A DNA stretch of 64,000 nucleotides from Cognatishimia coralii (GCF_037478305.1 NZ_JBBGAZ010000012.1:1-64000), one strand, 5' to 3'. Counted from the first letter of the stretch, positions 16,485-25,817 are shown. Made by a program: numbers and translations. Notes: a model not told the origin generated them from the letters alone.

Positions 16485-18339
16485 GGGAGCGATCTCGGGC
16501 AATCCGCCGGTAAAGCGTTGAACGCGGTATATCCAGCTCTTCGGCGGCCTTGGCCACCGATCCTTCGTGGCGCGCCAGTGACCGTTCGATCGCATCGCGC
16601 TCAATCTCGGCCAGGGTGAGATGGCCCATGTCGACCTTGTCTTCATTCTCGAAGGGTGCGACCGGAAGGCCAAGCGCATAGCGTTGCATGAACGATTTCA
16701 ACTCCCGCACATTCCCGGGAAAATCGTGGTTCATCAAGAAGTTGAGTGTATTGCTGTCAATATCGCTGATATCGGTTTCCTTGCTTATCTGGCCTAGAAT
16801 GCGATAGCTCAGCGGAACGATATCCGCGGGCCGCTCGCGCAATGGCGGCACATGTAGACGCGCTACGTTCAGCCGGTAGAAGAGATCCGACCGGAACTTT
16901 CCTTCCTGGACCAGTTCCTCAAGCGGTTGGTGCGTCGCGGCAATGATGCGCACATTGATTTCGCGCCCCTTGCTTTCGCCGATCCTCGACACTTGTCCGG
17001 TTTCCAAAAATCGCAGCAGGTAGGGCTGCATTTCCAGCGGCATGTCTCCGATCTCGTCAAGGAACAGTGTTCCGCCGGCGGCATCTTCGATCCGTCCGGA
17101 CATGCCCCCGCGCCGGGCGCCGGTAAATGCACCCTCGACATAGCCAAACAGCTCCACGCCGATCAGGTCGCGCGGAATGGCCGAGCAGTTCACCGCGACG
17201 AAAGGTTTGCCTTTCTGGTCGCTCGACTGATGGATCGCCGAGGACAACACCTCTTTACCGACCCCGGTTTCGCCGGTGATCAGGACTGGCACATCGGCTT
17301 TCGCGAGAACGGCGGCTTTGTCCACAAGATCGGTTTGCGACGGGCAGACCTCAACGAACTTGGCCAGGGGTTCGGGCATCGAGGCGCTGTGCCGGACGGG
17401 CTTGCGCTTACCAACATGGATGGCAGCACCGATCAGTTCACCGTCGGAATGAATCCACTCTATTTCTCCGCCGCGCAAGGCTTCATGCGTGAGATCCAGC
17501 GACCAGCTTTCGGGGGACAGCCCCTGCAAGCCGGGGACAAACCCGCCCTGGTCCAGCTTGGCCTTATCCAGGCCGCCCCAGCCATTGCGCCGGATGATTT
17601 TTCCCCGCCAGTCGACCATGACGAGACCCGTATTGTTTGCAGGGCGCTCGTGAAAACTGTCGATCAGGGTAAGCTGATCGATGAGGTCCAGTTTCGACAG
17701 TTCGCTTTCAATTCGCTCTACCAGTGCCGAGATGACCGCGCCCGCTCGCAGAGCGATAGTTTCGGCGGGTCCGGTGAGATCGACAACGCCCAATACAGAA
17801 TGATCGACCGGGTCGCGAATGACGTCGGCCGCACAACTCCAGCTCTTGCCGGCGGCGCAGAAATGCTCGTGGCCGTGAATCATCACCTCGCGCTGTTCCT
17901 TGAGTGCCGTGCCGACAGCATTGGTCCCGATCTGAAGCTCGTCCCATGTGGCGCCGACCATCACGGCGTTCGCCGCCAGATCGTCAGAGAGTGAATCGTC
18001 GCCGTCGATGAAGATAAGCTGACCTTTGCGGTCGGTCCCGATGAGGATGGATTGCGCTTCGTCAAGGTAGTGCCCGACGGATTTCAGTGACGTCCGTATC
18101 ACGCTTTGCATGCGGCTTTCGCTGATCGTAGGGCCTTCGCTCTCGTTCAAGGGTCCGACCGGAGCAGCCGCTTTCGTCGGGTCGAGCCCATAGCCCAGAC
18201 AACGTCGCCAGCTATCGATGACGACCGGCCTGACCATGCTCTCGCCGACTTCGTCGCCGCTGAGCAACTTATCCCAGTGCCTTTCCAAATCGTATATGTA
18301 TTCGCGAGAGTGCAACTTTGCGATTTCTGTGACAGCCAT
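16471..18339 (-). CDS. AcoR-like sigma-54-dependent transcriptional activator
   Basis: The 622-residue activator has a GAF-type sensory region (about 75-215, including GTNAVGTAL and the HFCAAGKSWSCAADVIRDP stretch typical of AcoR), an AAA+ domain and a C-terminal Fis-type helix-turn-helix. The AAA+ domain has Walker A GETGVGKE (356-363), the sigma-54-contacting loop GAFTGA (403-408) and Walker B LFLDE (425-429). It has no response-regulator receiver domain, so it should respond to a small molecule. The gene ends inside the start of a second rpoN, so activator and sigma factor are co-expressed. It probably activates the promoter at 21,164-21,179 that drives the lactonase-BVMO unit. Confidence 0.92.
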   Translation of the reverse strand: MAVTEIAKLHSREYIYDLERHWDKLLSGDEVGESMVRPVVIDSWRRCLGYGLDPTKAAAPVGPLNESEGPTISESRMQSVIRTSLKSVGHYLDEAQSILIGTDRKGQLIFIDGDDSLSDDLAANAVMVGATWDELQIGTNAVGTALKEQREVMIHGHEHFCAAGKSWSCAADVIRDPVDHSVLGVVDLTGPAETIALRAGAVISALVERIESELSKLDLIDQLTLIDSFHERPANNTGLVMVDWRGKIIRRNGWGGLDKAKLDQGGFVPGLQGLSPESWSLDLTHEALRGGEIEWIHSDGELIGAAIHVGKRKPVRHSASMPEPLAKFVEVCPSQTDLVDKAAVLAKADVPVLITGETGVGKEVLSSAIHQSSDQKGKPFVAVNCSAIPRDLIGVELFGYVEGAFTGARRGGMSGRIEDAAGGTLFLDEIGDMPLEMQPYLLRFLETGQVSRIGESKGREINVRIIAATHQPLEELVQEGKFRSDLFYRLNVARLHVPPLRERPADIVPLSYRILGQISKETDISDIDSNTLNFLMNHDFPGNVRELKSFMQRYALGLPVAPFENEDKVDMGHLTLAEIERDAIERSLARHEGSVAKAAEELDIPRSTLYRRIARDRSPALD

Positions 18340-18654
18340 CCCTGAACCTGTGTGAAAAACTCCTGTCCTTCGGAGGGCCGATGTTAAAGCATGAACTCTT
18401 GCATGTAAAATGGTGGTTTATGCTGTGATGCAGCATGAAATTAGCGCATTTGTCTGTTTTTGCTGCCTTCGGAGGAAGGTGGCAGACCCGACAGGAACTG
18501 CGACGCCTTCGCCTTTGGCGGAAGTTTCGCCGGGGGGCTGTTGGTCCGGGCCAGGCGTCCGCCGCGGGGAATGTCTCATGACGGTCGCCAAGAGTTGGCC
18601 CGGTCGCCGGAACCTGCGAATTGGGAACAAAAGCTGCCATTGTTCCCTCCGACA
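18340..18654. other. Intergenic region between activator and BVMO gene
   Basis: This 315-bp gap holds the promoter region of the activator and the 3' flank of the second BVMO. A small inverted repeat, ATGCTG (18,420-18,425) with CAGCAT (18,431-18,436), lies about 85 bp upstream of the activator start and could be an operator. No convincing gene is seen. Confidence 0.5.
18623..18647 (-). terminator. Hairpin after second BVMO gene
   Basis: GGGAACAA (18,623-18,630) and TTGTTCCC (18,640-18,647) form perfect 8-bp arms that begin eight bases after the BVMO stop on the minus strand. There is no good U-run, so it may be a weak terminator or an mRNA end-stabiliser. Confidence 0.4.
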
Positions 18655-20277
18655 TCATGTCATCTGGCTGAAGCCCGGGTACCCGCTTTCGGCTTCCTTC
18701 CGGATGGCTTTCAGATAGGTCGGCACTCCGCCCGGATAGATCAGAAACTCGCGGGTTTTTCCGGGAATATTTGCGCCGACATACCACGAGTCGCCTTGCG
18801 GAAAGAGCGTCTGGTCGGCGATTTCAATGGTGGTTCGGGCCCAGTTCGCGGAAGCTTCGGTGTCGGCTTCGATCCGGCTCACCCCTTTTTGGTCCATATC
18901 TTCGATGAACTGGATGATCCAGTCGCCCTGAAGCTCGGCGCAGGTGGGGCCGTTGCAGAAACCAGATGGGCTTTGCGGGCCGTAGGACATTAGCAGATTG
19001 GGGAAGTCCGGTATCGCCATGCCCAAGTGCGTCGTAATACCCTTTGACCAATGCTGGCGCAGGTTGCGCCCATCGGTGCCTTTGATGTCGATCTGCGTCA
19101 TGCCGCCCGATACAGCATCAAAGCCGGTGGCATATACGATGATATCGAACTCCCTTTCCTTGCCGCCAGAGAAGATGCCCCTGTCGTAGATACGGTCGAT
19201 CGGATATTTGTTGACGTCCACCAACTCCACATTGTCTTGATTGAAACATTCGTAGAAATGCTGTTCCAGGCAAGGCCGCTTCACGCCGAAGGGGTGCGGA
19301 GGGTCCGTCGGTGCGAGAAGTTCGATCAGTTCCGGCTTTTTGATCCGCTTGCGGGTCTGGTCGCGCCAGTAGTCGTACTCCGCGCGGTTTGCGGCCGGGT
19401 TCGACAGCACGTCGTTGAAATTGCCCAGCCACCAGTTGAAGGCGCCCATCTCCCAAATTTCCTGGAATGTCGCCTTGCGCTCCTCCTCCGAAGATTCCGC
19501 CCAGGTCCGGGGGTGGAAGTCGAACTCAAAACCGGCAAAGGTGCGCGGTCTGGTTTCGAAGATTTCAGGATAATGTGCCTTCATCTGGACATTGTCGGCC
19601 TTGCTCAGCTTCTTCTGCCGCATGGGAATTGTCAGGTTCGGAGTCCGCTGAAACACAGTAACCTGCCGGGCCGTTTTCGAGGCTTCCTGAAGAATCTGAA
19701 CCGCGCTGGCACCCGTGCCTATGATCGCGATGCGCTTGTCATCCATGTCCAGGCCATATTGCGGCCAGTGCGCGGAATGGTGGGCGACGCCGCGAAACGT
19801 GTCCCGCCCCGGAAAATTGGGGATCACAGGCTTTGACGCAAACCCCAGACAGGGGACGAAATACCTGCAGGTAATTGTTTCGCCGTCGTCCTTGTGAACC
19901 TTCCAAACACGCTGGCGCTCGTCGAACTCGGCGCCGTTGACTCGCGTGTCGAACTGACAGTCTTTGCGAACGCGCCATTTCTTATCGACATGGTGGAAAT
20001 ACTTTCGCAGCTCGACCCAGGACGGGAATTTCTCGTTGAAATCCCAGTCTTGCCACAGCTCGGGATCGGAGAACTGGTAGATCGCGCCGATGCTGTCGAC
20101 GCGCGCGCCCGGATAGCAATTCCAGTGCCAAACGCCTCCGAGGTCGTGACCGGCTTCGATAAGGCGAGTTTTGTAGCCGTGTTTGCGCAGGTGATAGAGA
20201 AGGTAGACGCCGGCGAAACCGGCCCCAACGAGCACAACGTCGAAATCCGCTGTGCTGTTCTTTGCCTTGGTAGTCAT
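18655..20277 (-). CDS. Baeyer-Villiger monooxygenase (second copy, distinct)
   Basis: The 540-residue flavoprotein has GAGFAG (18-23) for FAD, the BVMO fingerprint FRGVAHHSAHWP (161-172) and an NADP motif IIGTGASA (about 183-190). It differs clearly from the BVMO at 13,521 and is not a recent duplicate. The start at 20,277 has GGGGAG upstream; longer frames to 20,394 lack a site. It follows the metallo-beta-lactamase-fold lactonase by 64 bp, and both should be read from the sigma-54 promoter at 21,164-21,179. Together they would turn a ketone to a lactone and open it. Confidence 0.9.
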   Translation of the reverse strand: MTTKAKNSTADFDVVLVGAGFAGVYLLYHLRKHGYKTRLIEAGHDLGGVWHWNCYPGARVDSIGAIYQFSDPELWQDWDFNEKFPSWVELRKYFHHVDKKWRVRKDCQFDTRVNGAEFDERQRVWKVHKDDGETITCRYFVPCLGFASKPVIPNFPGRDTFRGVAHHSAHWPQYGLDMDDKRIAIIGTGASAVQILQEASKTARQVTVFQRTPNLTIPMRQKKLSKADNVQMKAHYPEIFETRPRTFAGFEFDFHPRTWAESSEEERKATFQEIWEMGAFNWWLGNFNDVLSNPAANRAEYDYWRDQTRKRIKKPELIELLAPTDPPHPFGVKRPCLEQHFYECFNQDNVELVDVNKYPIDRIYDRGIFSGGKEREFDIIVYATGFDAVSGGMTQIDIKGTDGRNLRQHWSKGITTHLGMAIPDFPNLLMSYGPQSPSGFCNGPTCAELQGDWIIQFIEDMDQKGVSRIEADTEASANWARTTIEIADQTLFPQGDSWYVGANIPGKTREFLIYPGGVPTYLKAIRKEAESGYPGFSQMT

Positions 20278-20341
20278 AATCGCTCCCCACGATTTGCCCG
20301 CCCCTCGTTCATGGAGCGGTGTTGTCCTGATGTCCCGGATG

Positions 20342-21133
20342 TCAGTCCCAGTAACGGCCGCCTTGCGGCAGGGCATTGAATTCGCTCGGTTCATGGCAGA
20401 GGTAGAGCGGAATTCCCGACCGTTCGAGCTGCTTGATCTTCTTGCGTGACGAGGTCATGGCGTGACAGCTCCAGTCCCACGGCATGGGGATCAACGCTTC
20501 GAACTGGTCGCGCTGGTGCGCGACGTCCGCGCCCAGAATGAATCGCCCGCGATGCTGAAGGGTCACGACCAGAACCTGCATGCCCGGGGCGTGGCCGGGT
20601 GCCTTGATCAGGCGGAATGTACCGTCGCCGAAAACATCGTGGTCGCCATCGATCAGCAGGACATTCAGTTTGTGAATGTCGCGGAAGTCGTTCTGCACAT
20701 AGACCGGGCGGGTCCATTCGTCAGGGAAAAGCGCATACTGTAGTTCCGCGCGCTGCATGATGTGCACGGCGTTGGGAAAGTAGCTCATTCCGCCCGCGTG
20801 ATCGAGATGCAGGTGCGAATAGATGACATACCGAACGTCCTTGGGCTGGATGCCCATGAAATCCAGCTGCCGGTCGATGGCATGGTTGCGTGTGAAGCCC
20901 TGAGCGCCGAAGGCGTCACGGATGCCCGCGCCCCAATAACCTTCGGCTTCTTCCGGGTCGGCCACGGCATGATTGCACCCGGTATCCCACAGGATCACCC
21001 CGTGTTGCGGGTGCTGAAAAATGGCAACCGTGGTCGGAATCGATACCGTGCCTTCCGCAAAGGCTACCAGTTTCGCCTTTTCAAGCGTCAATGGCCCGCA
21101 GTCGACCACGGACATTCTTGGTCCTGGTTTCAT
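20342..21133 (-). CDS. Metallo-beta-lactamase-fold lactonase (AttM/AiiA-like)
   Basis: This 263-residue enzyme has the zinc motif HLHLDHAGG of the metallo-beta-lactamase fold, an early DTGCN segment and a later APGHAPGMQ histidine, as in AttM/BlcC and AiiA lactonases. Known relatives open gamma-butyrolactone or acyl-homoserine lactones. Since it shares a transcript with a BVMO, a catabolic lactonase acting on the BVMO product is more likely than quorum quenching. GGGAGG precedes the ATG. It is the first gene after the sigma-54 promoter. Confidence 0.85.
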   Translation of the reverse strand: MKPGPRMSVVDCGPLTLEKAKLVAFAEGTVSIPTTVAIFQHPQHGVILWDTGCNHAVADPEEAEGYWGAGIRDAFGAQGFTRNHAIDRQLDFMGIQPKDVRYVIYSHLHLDHAGGMSYFPNAVHIMQRAELQYALFPDEWTRPVYVQNDFRDIHKLNVLLIDGDHDVFGDGTFRLIKAPGHAPGMQVLVVTLQHRGRFILGADVAHQRDQFEALIPMPWDWSCHAMTSSRKKIKQLERSGIPLYLCHEPSEFNALPQGGRYWD

Positions 21134-21146
21134 TCACTCCTCCCAA

Positions 21147-21161
21147 CTGAGTAGGACTCAG
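21147..21161. promoter_or_regulatory. Palindrome at the lactonase transcript start
   Basis: CTGAGTAGGACTCAG has perfect 6-bp arms and a 3-base spacer. It lies between the predicted -12 element and the lactonase ATG, where transcription should start. It may be an operator or a 5' mRNA hairpin. Its TGAGT/ACTCA half-sites recur at 21,268-21,281. Confidence 0.4.
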
Positions 21162-21163
21162 GG

Positions 21164-21179
21164 AGCAGGTTGTGTGCCA
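21164..21179 (-). promoter_or_regulatory. Sigma-54 (-24/-12) promoter
   Basis: On the minus strand the sequence is TGGCACACAACCTGCT, matching the consensus TGGCACG-N4-TTGCW at all but two positions, with GG and GC dinucleotides exactly 10 bp apart. It lies 31 bp upstream of the lactonase ATG. The activator and a second sigma-54 gene lie in the same locus, which supports the assignment. Confidence 0.8.
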
Positions 21180-21267
21180 AAATCGCAGAGAGGCATAAAT
21201 ATCAATTAAAACAAATAACTATTGGAAATTCTTGAGCGTTTTGGATTTCAAAATGAGAATCCTGATA

Positions 21268-21281
21268 TGAGTGGAGTCTCA
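21268..21281. promoter_or_regulatory. Candidate upstream activator site
   Basis: TGAG-N6-CTCA is an inverted repeat about 90 bp upstream of the -24 element, the usual distance for a sigma-54 activator's binding site. The arms are short, so chance is possible. Confidence 0.25.
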
Positions 21282-21499
21282 ATTTGGGAATGGCTCGCGC
21301 GCCGATCCTCTCGTCAAAATTGTAAAGCGGGCTGATGCGCGATTCTTCCGAAACATGCCTGGAAAAAGTGAGGGCGCCCGAGCGCTCTCAGGTGTGAATC
21401 CCGGAGACAAAATGGACAGCGGGAACGGTCGGGTGATCTGACCGTCGCGGAGTAAAATTCCGCATCTTGTGCCTGAGGCAACGAGCTGAAGGCAGGGAG

Positions 21500-23000
21500 A
21501 TGTATGCTGTGGAGCTTTACAACCGGGTACGCCTTGCGTGCCATGTTTAAGGAATGAGCAAGAGCGAGGCGGTGCGACTGTTCAACATCGACCGCAAGAC
21601 GGTCGCGAAGATACTGGAGCACTCGGTGCCGCCTGGGTATCGTCGGTCGAAGCCGCCGGTCCGACCGAAGCTTGATCCCTTCATTCCGATCATTGACCAG
21701 ATACTGGAGGAGGACAAAACCCAGTTGAAGAAGCAGCGGCACACGGCGAAGCGTATTTTCGAGCGTCTGCGCGACGAGCACGGGTTCACAGGCGGCATCA
21801 TCATCGTCACCGACTATGTCCGGGAGAAGAAGCGCCGGACGCGGGAGGTGTTCGTACCGCTCACTCATCCGCCGGGGCACGCGCAGGTCGACTTCGGAGA
21901 GGCGGTCGGCGTGATCGGCGGCGTCAAACGCAAACTGCACTACTTCGCGATGGTCCTGCCACATTCGGATGCCCTGTTAATCAAGGCGTATCCGGCCGAG
22001 ACGACCGAGGCGTTCTGTGATGGGCACGTCTCGGCCTTTGACTTCTTCGGCGGTGTGCCGGCGTCGATCCTTTACGACAACACCACCATCGCGGTGGCGA
22101 AGATTCTCGGCGACGGCAGCCGCAAGCGCACCCGGGTGTTCTCGGAACTGCAGTCGCATTACCTGTTCGAGGACAGGTTTGGCCGGCCGGGCAAAAGGGA
22201 ACGACAAGGGCAACGTGGAAGGTATGATCGGCTTCGGTCGGCGGAACTACATGGTGCCGATGCCATGCTTCGAGAGCTTCGAGGCGCTGAGCGCCTGCCT
22301 GGAGGCGCAATGTCTCAAGCGTCAGGACGAGGTCCTTCGCGGTTACGCCGAGACGGTCGGTCAGAGACTTCTCCGTGATCTCGATGCCATGATGGCCTTG
22401 CTGGCAGTACCCTACGATGCCTGCGACAAGATCAGTACGCGAGCCACCTCGATCTCGATGGTGCGCTACCGTGGCAACGATTACTCGGTGCCAGTTGCCT
22501 ACGCCCATCGCGAGGTCCAGGTCCGCGGCTATGTTGGCGAGGTTGTCATCGGTTGCGGTGCCGACGTGATCGCGCGGCATCGGCGGTCCTACGAGAAGGC
22601 CGACATGATCTTCGATCCGATCCACTTCCTGCCGCTGCTGGAGCAGAAGGTCGGGGCCCTGGACCAGGCCGCGCCGCTGCAGGGCTGGGCCCTGCCCGGA
22701 GAGTTTGCCACCCTGCGCCGACTGCTGGAGGCTCGGATGGGCAAGAATGGCAAGCGCGAGTACGTCCAGGTCCTGAGGCTGCTTGAGACCTTCGAGATGG
22801 ATCACGTCCATGGTGCCGTGCGCCAGGCCCTCGATCTCGGGGCGATCGGCTACGACGCGGTCAAGCACCTGGTGCTTTGCCGCATAGAACGCCGGCCGCC
22901 GCGGCTCGACCTCGACATCTATCCCTACCTGCCCCGGGCGCGGGTCCAGACCACGAAGCCGGCCAGCTACATGAGTCTGCTGTCCGGAATGGCGAGATGA
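21500..23000 (+). pseudogene. istA: IS21-family transposase IstA, inactivated
   Basis: Translation from the ATG at 21,500 gives MYAVELYNRVRLACHV, then TAA at 21,548-21,550, then continues in frame with the conserved helix-turn-helix (GMSKSEAVRLFNIDRKTV). The catalytic domain follows (HAQVDFGEAVGVI). At about 22,190-22,197 a run of four A's in GGCAAAAGGG shifts the frame: the upstream frame ends at 22,378, and the remainder (GNDKGNVEGMIGFGRRNY) continues in the +1 frame to 23,000. Removing one A restores a continuous protein. Two independent lesions make this a pseudogene. Confidence 0.9.
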
Positions 23001-23476
23001 GCGACACGCCGCAGGTGCTGCTTCAGCACCATCTCAAGAAGCTCAAGCTGCCCACTTTCCAGTCCGAGCACGCCAAGCTTGCGCGGCAGTGCGCCGCCGA
23101 AGGCCGGGACCATGTCCAGTACCTGCTACGGCTCTGCGAACTGGAACTGATCGAGCGGGAACGCCGAATGATCGAGCGCCGCCTGCAGCGTCTGCAGAAG
23201 ACCATCGCCGACCAGGACCTGCTGATCATCGACGAACTGGGCTTCGTGCCGCTCTCGAAGACCGGCGCCGAACTGTTCTTCGAGATCATCTCGCAGCGCT
23301 ACGAGCGCGGGTCCATCATTCTCACCTCGAACCTGCCATTCGACGAATGGACCGAGGTCTTCGGTTCCGAGCGCCTCACTGGCGCAATCTTGGATCGCCT
23401 GACACACCACGTCCACATCCTCGAAATGAACGGCGAGAGCTTCTGGCTACGTCAAAGCCGAAACGCCAAAATTTGA
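22997..23476 (+). pseudogene. istB: IS21-family helper ATPase IstB, internally deleted
   Basis: The frame encodes 159 residues where IstB has about 250. The start (MSDTPQVLLQHHLKKLKLP) and the end (GSERLTGAILDRLTHHVHILEMNGES) are normal. Residues carrying Walker A (GPSGTGKTH in relatives) are missing: IERERRMIERR runs straight into LQRLQKTIAD and then the Walker B stretch LLIIDELGF. The deletion is in frame, probably between similar ERR-LQ coding repeats. It overlaps the istA stop by 4 bp, as usual. It should not bind ATP. Confidence 0.88.
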
Positions 23477-23631
23477 CCTCGCGAAGTCAAGGTCAAAAAA
23501 CTGGCCTGCGGCCAGGGCGCCTTGACGCGCGTCAGCTATCTGGAGAGCACGCGCGCCAAGGCGCCCATCATCCCAGAAAAACTGGGGACTATTGCTCCGG
23601 GAAACTGACCCTTTTTGCGCCGGGATTGACA

Positions 23632-24004
23632 GATGGCCGCAAGCCGCAACCCGCTGGCAACGGCGGAGTATTTTGAACATGTTTGGTGCGCATCCGTTCA
23701 GGCTGGTGCCGACGGCATTGTCCGGGTGGTTCTGGGAGATGTCCACCTGGGCCTGATGAGCCGGCCGACAGCAGCGGCTCGTTATGGAAAGGCCTGTATC
23801 GACGGGATTCCGGATGACGACGTGGCTTACCTCGGCTTCCGCATCCAGGTCGCTTCGATCCGAACCTTGCGAGAATGCCTGGATGACGCAGGCTTTCCCG
23901 TCGCAGGCAGCACCGCAGGCGCCGTTTGGCTGGCGCCGTCTCAGGCGCATGGCTGTCTGGTCGAATTTCAAGAAGACACCGGTTTCTCGGAAGGCGCGCG
24001 CTAG
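23632..24004 (+). pseudogene. VOC/glyoxalase-like protein, 5'-truncated by IS
   Basis: The frame runs directly from the IS end to TAG at 24,002-24,004 and encodes about 120 residues resembling the C-terminal part of a VOC/glyoxalase-like protein (IVRVVLGDVHLGLMSR, AVWLAPSQAHGCLVEF). An ATG at 23,633 lies right after the IS boundary by chance, without a ribosome site. The N-terminal half is missing. The stop abuts the TRAP small-subunit gene, so the whole gene once belonged to that operon. Confidence 0.6.
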
Positions 24005-24514
24005 ATGACCGGCATGTTCAAGTGGTTTGACCGGTTCGTCTCGGCGCTGATGGTTCTGGGCGAGATAATCGTGGCTGTGCTGTGCCTTCACATCGTGGTC
24101 CAGATCATTGCCAGCGCCGTGTTCGACAGCCCGCTCGAAGGCACCGACGCCATCGTGTCTTATTGGTACATGGTGCCGATCGTGTTCCTGCCGCTGGCCC
24201 ACATCCAGCGCAATGACAAGCACATCAAGGCTGAGATATTCACGAACAAGCTCGGCCGCAAAAGCCGATTTCTTCTCGATCTCGTCATTCTTGCCGCTCT
24301 GGGCGTATTCTGCGCGCTTTTGACCTGGCAGACCATGCAAGAGGCTCTTCAGGCCACGAGGATGAACGAAGCGATCGAACTGGTTCACACCTCGCTTCCA
24401 GCCTGGCCCGGCCGCTGGTTCGTGCCGCTGGGATTTGGCGCGATGGGCTGTGCGGTTGTGCTGATGTTCATCAGGCGTGTGGTTGCCGGTGCAAAGGGCC
24501 GGGAAAAGCCATGA
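24005..24514 (+). CDS. TRAP transporter small membrane subunit (DctQ-like)
   Basis: The 169-residue protein has four membrane helices and the DctQ-family pattern with a conserved central WYMVPIVFLPLAHIQRNDKHI segment. It pairs with the large subunit encoded next (4-bp overlap) to import carboxylate-type solutes driven by Na+. No DctP-type binding protein is in the window and the large subunit is frameshifted, so the system is probably non-functional. This reading frame is still intact. Confidence 0.82.
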   Translation: MTGMFKWFDRFVSALMVLGEIIVAVLCLHIVVQIIASAVFDSPLEGTDAIVSYWYMVPIVFLPLAHIQRNDKHIKAEIFTNKLGRKSRFLLDLVILAALGVFCALLTWQTMQEALQATRMNEAIELVHTSLPAWPGRWFVPLGFGAMGCAVVLMFIRRVVAGAKGREKP

Positions 24515-25817
24515 TGGGGGTCGAACAAGGCTTTCTCGCCGTCGTTGCCCTGCTGATCCTGATCGCGCTCAGGTTCCCGATTGGCCTGTCGCTGGCGACG
24601 GTTGCATTCTCGGGAATAGCGCTATTTCTCGGATTTGGCCCGGCGCTGAGTTACGTCGGCCGGATTCCACGGGAATTTGCGACTCAGTACGAGTTTTCGG
24701 CAATACGATGTTCACCCTGATGGGGTCGGTGGCTTTCCAATCCGGAATGACCACGTCCATCTACAAGGCAGCGAGGCTTTGGCTTGGCCGGTTGCCGGGC
24801 GGCCTGGCCGTGGCGACCAATTTCGCCTGTGCCGGGTTCGGTGCGGCTTCGGGATCGACATTTGCGACGACGATCGCGATGGGCAAGATCGGCCTCCCAG
24901 TGATGCTGCGTTACAAGTATCATCCGGGCCTGGCCACGGCCTCTTGCGCCTGCGGCGGAACCCTGGCGGCGGTAATCCCGCCCAGCATTGCGTTGATCGT
25001 TTATGGAATTCTCGCTGAGGTCTCGGTTTCCAAACTGTTCGTCGCCGGCATCGTTCCGGGCATTGTGACGGCCTTCGCATATGGCGGTATGACCGTCGCC
25101 CGGTGCCGGCTGAACCCCGATCTGGCGCCGAAACTTGAGGATCGCCCGACATTGCGCGAGAAATTGGGTGCACTGGCGGAAATCTGGCAGTTGCCGGTAC
25201 TCGTTCTGATCGTCATGGGCGGTATCTATGGCGGGCTGATGAGCCCGACTGAAGCCGGCGCTTTTGGGGCCTTCGTCGCAATCTTGATATCGGTCTTGCA
25301 GCGCCGGCTGTCCTTCGCACCGCTTCGGCGAAGCTTGAGAGATGCCATGGTGACGACGGCTTCGATCCTATTCGTCGCGATCGGCGCGCTGATGTTTTCG
25401 CGTTATCTGGCTTTGATCGGTTTGCCCGCTTTCATTTCATCGGCGGTCCTGCAACTGTCGCTCACGCCACTGACGGTGATCATCTGCGCCAGCGTGGTCT
25501 TCATTTTGCTCGGTATGTTTCTCGATCCGATGGGCATCATGCTCATTACAATTCCGATCTTTCTGCCGCTGTTCACGGAAATCGGCTATGACCTGATCTG
25601 GTTCGGAATAGTCGTCGTGAAGTTCATTGAAATCGGGCTTTTAACGCCTCCGGTCGGATTGAACGTTTTTGCGGTTTCGACCCTCGTTCGCGGTCAGATC
25701 GGTGTCGAAGTCGTCTTTCGCGGCGTGGCCTGGTTCCTGTTGGCCGAAACCGTCGTGATGATCCTGCTTTTCGCTTTTCCCGAGATTGTAACGTGGCTTC
25801 CCGGATTTATGAGATGA
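24511..25817 (+). pseudogene. TRAP transporter large membrane subunit (DctM-like), frameshifted
   Basis: The first 69 codons from 24,511 (MMGVEQGFLAVVALLILIAL to TQYEFSAI) and the frame that continues to 25,817 (MFTLMGSVAFQSGMTTSIYK onward) together make one DctM protein of about 435 residues with 12 or more helices. The reading frame changes near 24,705-24,710: GCAATACGATGTTC lacks one base of the expected Ile-Pro-Met codons, so the first frame stops at 24,720. A single-base deletion, or a sequencing error, explains it. Confidence 0.85.

Larger units (their letters stand above)
21393..23631 (+). mobile_element. Degenerate IS21-family insertion sequence
   Basis: The ends are imperfect inverted repeats: TGTGAATCCCGG at 21,393 and, on the opposite strand from 23,631, TGTCAATCCCGG, with similarity continuing for about 27 bases. 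Between them lie istA and istB homologues. istA has a nonsense codon and a frameshift, and istB has lost its ATP-binding core, so the element is dead. The bases just outside the two ends show no matching target duplication, implying that flanking DNA was deleted or recombined after insertion. The right end cuts a VOC-family gene. Confidence 0.88.

Noticed and set aside
16927..17994. 355-codon plus-strand frame opposite the sigma-54 activator
   Set aside because: Antisense shadow of the conserved AAA+ and GAF domains.
20342..21133. Quorum-quenching role for the metallo-lactonase
   Set aside because: No LuxI/LuxR gene is nearby, and the gene shares a promoter with a BVMO, so a catabolic lactonase is the better reading.
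22141..22240. Programmed ribosomal frameshift in istA
   Set aside because: A +1 shift would be needed, with one extra A in a short run; with the nonsense codon at 21,548 and the istB deletion, simple decay is more likely.
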